Origin: JAIEPT01 sp038217425
Lineage (GTDB): Bacteria; Planctomycetota; Planctomycetia; Gemmatales; Gemmataceae
Assembly (NCBI GenBank): GCA_038217425.1
Contig: JBBQPM010000007.1
Location: 1-64,000 of the forward strand
Reading direction: 5' to 3'
DNA: 64,000 nt
Positions 62,089 through 64,000 of the stretch are shown one piece after another. Positions within the stretch are counted from its first letter, which is position 1; every line of letters starts with the position of its first letter. The notes under the pieces are model-generated. The model ran no database searches. It had not been told where the DNA came from and saw only the letters and a program-made list of their open reading frames with translations. A program made the position numbers and the translations under genes.

Positions 62089-62554
62089 GCCACAGAGGGC
62101 ACAGAGGACACAGAGAGAGAGAAAGAGGGGGGAGGATGCAAGAGTATGATCAACTTACGGAACAGATCATTGGAGCGGCGATTGAAGTCCATCGCATCCT
62201 CGGACCCGGCCTTTTGGAATCAATTTATGAGGAAGCACTATGCGTAGAATTCGATTTGCGTTCGATTCCTTTTCAACGGCAGTTAGAAATCGATTTCCAT
62301 TATAAAGATCGCGTTATCAAAGGGCAGCGACTTGATTTGGTCGTCGCCATGCAGGTAGTGGTCGAGACGAAGTCCCTTAGCAGAATGCCGGAAGTCGCCA
62401 TGGCGCAAGTATTGTCCTACTTGAAGGCCACGAAACTCAAACGCGGCTTGCTGTTAAATTTCGGCGCGGCGCGAATGGCCGACGGCATCAAGCGAGTTTC
62501 GCTGTAGCAACCTCTTTTCCTTTTTCTCTGTGTCCTCTGTAACCTCTGTGGCTG
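62089..62554. mobile_element. CACAGAG palindromic element, copy E, carrying a GxxExxY gene
   Basis: The left arm (62089-62120) is GCCACAGAGGGCACAGAGGA... and the right arm (62521-62554) is TTTTTCTCTGTGTCCTCTGT..., complementary in reverse. Unlike the four short copies, ~400 bases with a complete gene separate the arms. The element fills the gap between a DUF1592 gene and its DUF1552 partner, which in planctomycetes are normally adjacent, as expected for an insertion. Confidence 0.7.
62136..62507 (+). CDS. GxxExxY-family PD-(D/E)XK-like protein
   Basis: A 123-residue protein of the GxxExxY family. The name motif is in GPGLLESIYEEAL, and the nuclease-like core is RLDLVVAMQVVVETKSL (Asp then ExK), followed by AQVLSYLKATKLKRGLLLNF. 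The family is classed with PD-(D/E)XK nuclease folds but its role is not established. The gene has GGAGG directly before ATG and lies precisely between the arms of a CACAGAG palindrome; related gene-less palindromes occur elsewhere in the window. Confidence 0.9.
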   Translation: MQEYDQLTEQIIGAAIEVHRILGPGLLESIYEEALCVEFDLRSIPFQRQLEIDFHYKDRVIKGQRLDLVVAMQVVVETKSLSRMPEVAMAQVLSYLKATKLKRGLLLNFGAARMADGIKRVSL

Positions 62555-62576
62555 CTTTCCCAAAAGGTTCCGACTC

Positions 62577-63953
62577 ATGAGCAACATTCTTTCGCAAAAA
62601 TGGCTTCTGGACCGCCGACATTTCTTGCGCGGCACCGGGGCAGCCATCGCGCTGCCGCTCCTGGATTGCATGACGCCGTTGCGAGGTGGGCCGGTCGCGC
62701 CAAAGCCGCGCCGCAGCGCCTTCGTCTACATCCCCAACGGCGTCAACACGCTGACCTGGCAAATCACCCGGGCCGGGCGCGATTACCAGTTCAGCGAAAC
62801 GCTCAGGCCGCTCGAAAAGCACCGCGCCAACCTCACCCCCATCAGCGGACTGCACCATCCCAACGGCATCGGCTCGCTGCACACCTGCGAAATGACCTGG
62901 CTCACCGGCGCCCGCTCCGCGCAGGACAAGCCGACGCTGCGCAACACCGTCTCGTGCGATCAACTCATGGCCGAGGTCACCGGGCCGCACACGCGCTTCG
63001 GTTCGCTGGAACTCTCCGTGGGCCGAGGCGCGTCAACGCTCGCCTGGTCGCGCGACGGCGTCCCCGTGCCGGCGGAAGATAATCCGCGCAACATGTTCAA
63101 CCGCCTCTTCGGCGCCGAGGTCGGCGGCATCGACGCCCAGCGCCGCCGGCTGAGCCGCAGACGCAGCGTGCTGGACCGCGTCCTCGAAGATGCCCGCGAC
63201 ACGCGCCGGCAACTCGGCACGGACGACCGCGTCAAGCTCGACGAATACCTGCAATCGGTTCGCGACGTCGAAGTCCGCGCCGCTCGCCTCGACGGCTGGC
63301 TCGACATCCCCCGGCCCGCGGTCGAACCCGCGGTCGCCGCCAATCTCCTGCGCAACGTCTCCAAGACCGATGCCGGCGACTACTACCGCACCATGTACGA
63401 CCTCATGGTCCTCGCCCTGCGCACCGATATGACCCGCGTCGTCACCTTCATGAGCGGCACCGAAGCGCACGGCCTGGCCATCCCCGAAATCGGCATCACC
63501 CAGACGCGCCACGAACTCTCGCATCACAACGGCGACCCGGTGCAGCTCACGCGCCTCACCCGCAGCGATCTCTTCAACATCGAGCAATTTTCCTACTTCC
63601 TCGACCAGCTCGACGCAGTCAAGGACGGCGACGAATCGCTGCTCGACCGTACCATGGTCCTCTTTGGCAGCGGCATGAGTTACGGCCACAGCCACGGCAA
63701 CGCCAATCTCCCGCTGGTCCTCGCGGGCGGAAAATCACTGGGCCTGAGGCACGGTCAGCATCTCGACTACAACTTGCCGCGCATCAACCAGTACAACCTC
63801 GCCAACGCCGGCGCCCATTACGCCATCTGCGGCCGACCTGTCGACGGCAACGCCCGGCTCTCGAATCTGCTGCTTACCATGTTGCAGAAAATGGAAGTGC
63901 GCACGGAGCGCTTCGTCGATAGCACCGGCCCGATCGCAGAGTTGTCGGCGTGA
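62577..63953 (+). CDS. DUF1552 family protein
   Basis: A 458-residue protein with a twin-arginine-like leader (LDRRHFLRGTGAAIALPLLD) and DUF1552 blocks: RRSAFVYIPNGVNTLTWQIT, LTPISGLHHPNG, HTCEMTWLTGA, RVVTFMSGTEAHGLAIPEIG, then HHNGDPVQLTRL and GSGMSYGHSHGNANLPLVLA. It is likely Tat-exported together with its DUF1592-type cytochrome partner at 59635, separated only by the CACAGAG/GxxExxY element. Biochemical role unknown. Confidence 0.92.
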   Translation: MSNILSQKWLLDRRHFLRGTGAAIALPLLDCMTPLRGGPVAPKPRRSAFVYIPNGVNTLTWQITRAGRDYQFSETLRPLEKHRANLTPISGLHHPNGIGSLHTCEMTWLTGARSAQDKPTLRNTVSCDQLMAEVTGPHTRFGSLELSVGRGASTLAWSRDGVPVPAEDNPRNMFNRLFGAEVGGIDAQRRRLSRRRSVLDRVLEDARDTRRQLGTDDRVKLDEYLQSVRDVEVRAARLDGWLDIPRPAVEPAVAANLLRNVSKTDAGDYYRTMYDLMVLALRTDMTRVVTFMSGTEAHGLAIPEIGITQTRHELSHHNGDPVQLTRLTRSDLFNIEQFSYFLDQLDAVKDGDESLLDRTMVLFGSGMSYGHSHGNANLPLVLAGGKSLGLRHGQHLDYNLPRINQYNLANAGAHYAICGRPVDGNARLSNLLLTMLQKMEVRTERFVDSTGPIAELSA

Positions 63954-63965
63954 GCTGGCGAATCC

Positions 63966-64000
63966 GTTTAGCGTTTTTCTCGTTCCCGGGCTCTGCCCGG
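63966..64000. repeat. Start of a CGTTTAGCG-type repeat at the window end
   Basis: CCGTTTAGCG resembles the arms of the hairpins at 29099 and 38031, and CCCGGGCTCTGCCCGG follows. The element is cut by the window edge. Confidence 0.4.

Overview
The window comes from a planctomycete, most likely a Gemmata-like member of the Gemmataceae. It is GC-rich. It carries two DUF1501 proteins, a DUF1592-type cytochrome c / DUF1552 gene pair, a PQQ-like beta-propeller, a GH3-family protein, ThuA- and HEAT-repeat secreted proteins, and a planctomycete-type bacterial microcompartment (BMC) operon. No rRNA or tRNA gene and no CRISPR array was seen.

Layout. 1-9.4 kb: mixed housekeeping genes (ThuA-like, PAS/GAF/receiver protein, HEAT-repeat protein, DUF2203, an alpha/beta hydrolase followed by a GH3-family enzyme, a small zinc-ribbon protein). 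9.8-16.3 kb: membrane protein, an asparagine-synthase-like enzyme with an apparent ATT start, a DUF1501 protein, trpE and small proteins. 25.1-16.3 kb, minus strand: a 12-gene BMC operon (DeoR regulator, PduL, two BMC-H, acetate kinase, BMC-P, acyl-CoA-forming aldehyde dehydrogenase, two BMC-P, class II aldolase, lactate/malate-type dehydrogenase, TIM-barrel aldolase-like protein). By family it should split deoxysugar phosphates (fucose/rhamnose type) into lactaldehyde and take the aldehyde through acyl-CoA and acyl-phosphate to acid and ATP inside a shell. 25.6-35.6 kb: DUF1501, lspA, PQQ-like protein, a TonB-dependent receptor facing a TonB protein, lipA with a small lipoyl-fold protein, and mmsA. 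35.7-44 kb: a GrpE-like gene, then a minus-strand type VI secretion-like block (tssA, tssB, tssC, four Hcp paralogues, an aspartyl protease) and a broken Rpn-type nuclease gene. 44-54 kb: enolase-superfamily epimerase with a hydrolase, a DksA-like zinc finger, an esterase, a degenerate receiver, an MMPL exporter, a PhnD-like binding protein and a TPR/glycosyltransferase-like protein.

54-59.5 kb is accessory and decayed. It holds a 5'-truncated TIG-repeat protein, fused out of frame to a WD40 remnant, which abuts a GP88-like remnant. After these come small orphan genes, a SUKH-like remnant readable only by ignoring the missing start, a reading frame split by TGA, and a MazF/PemK toxin gene in which two expected tryptophan codons are TAG.

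The most unusual cross-window structure is a family of long palindromic repeats built from CACAGAG blocks. Five copies occur (about 23.6, 27.7, 34.0, 35.6 and 62.3 kb). Four are short hairpins; the fifth has the same arms about 500 bp apart, with a complete GxxExxY-family PD-(D/E)XK-like gene between them. It sits exactly between a DUF1592 gene and its usual DUF1552 partner. This looks like an element carrying a nuclease-like gene plus gene-less miniature derivatives. A second hairpin family (GAGCCG...AGCGT) has three copies, and one member of each family lies inside the BMC operon.
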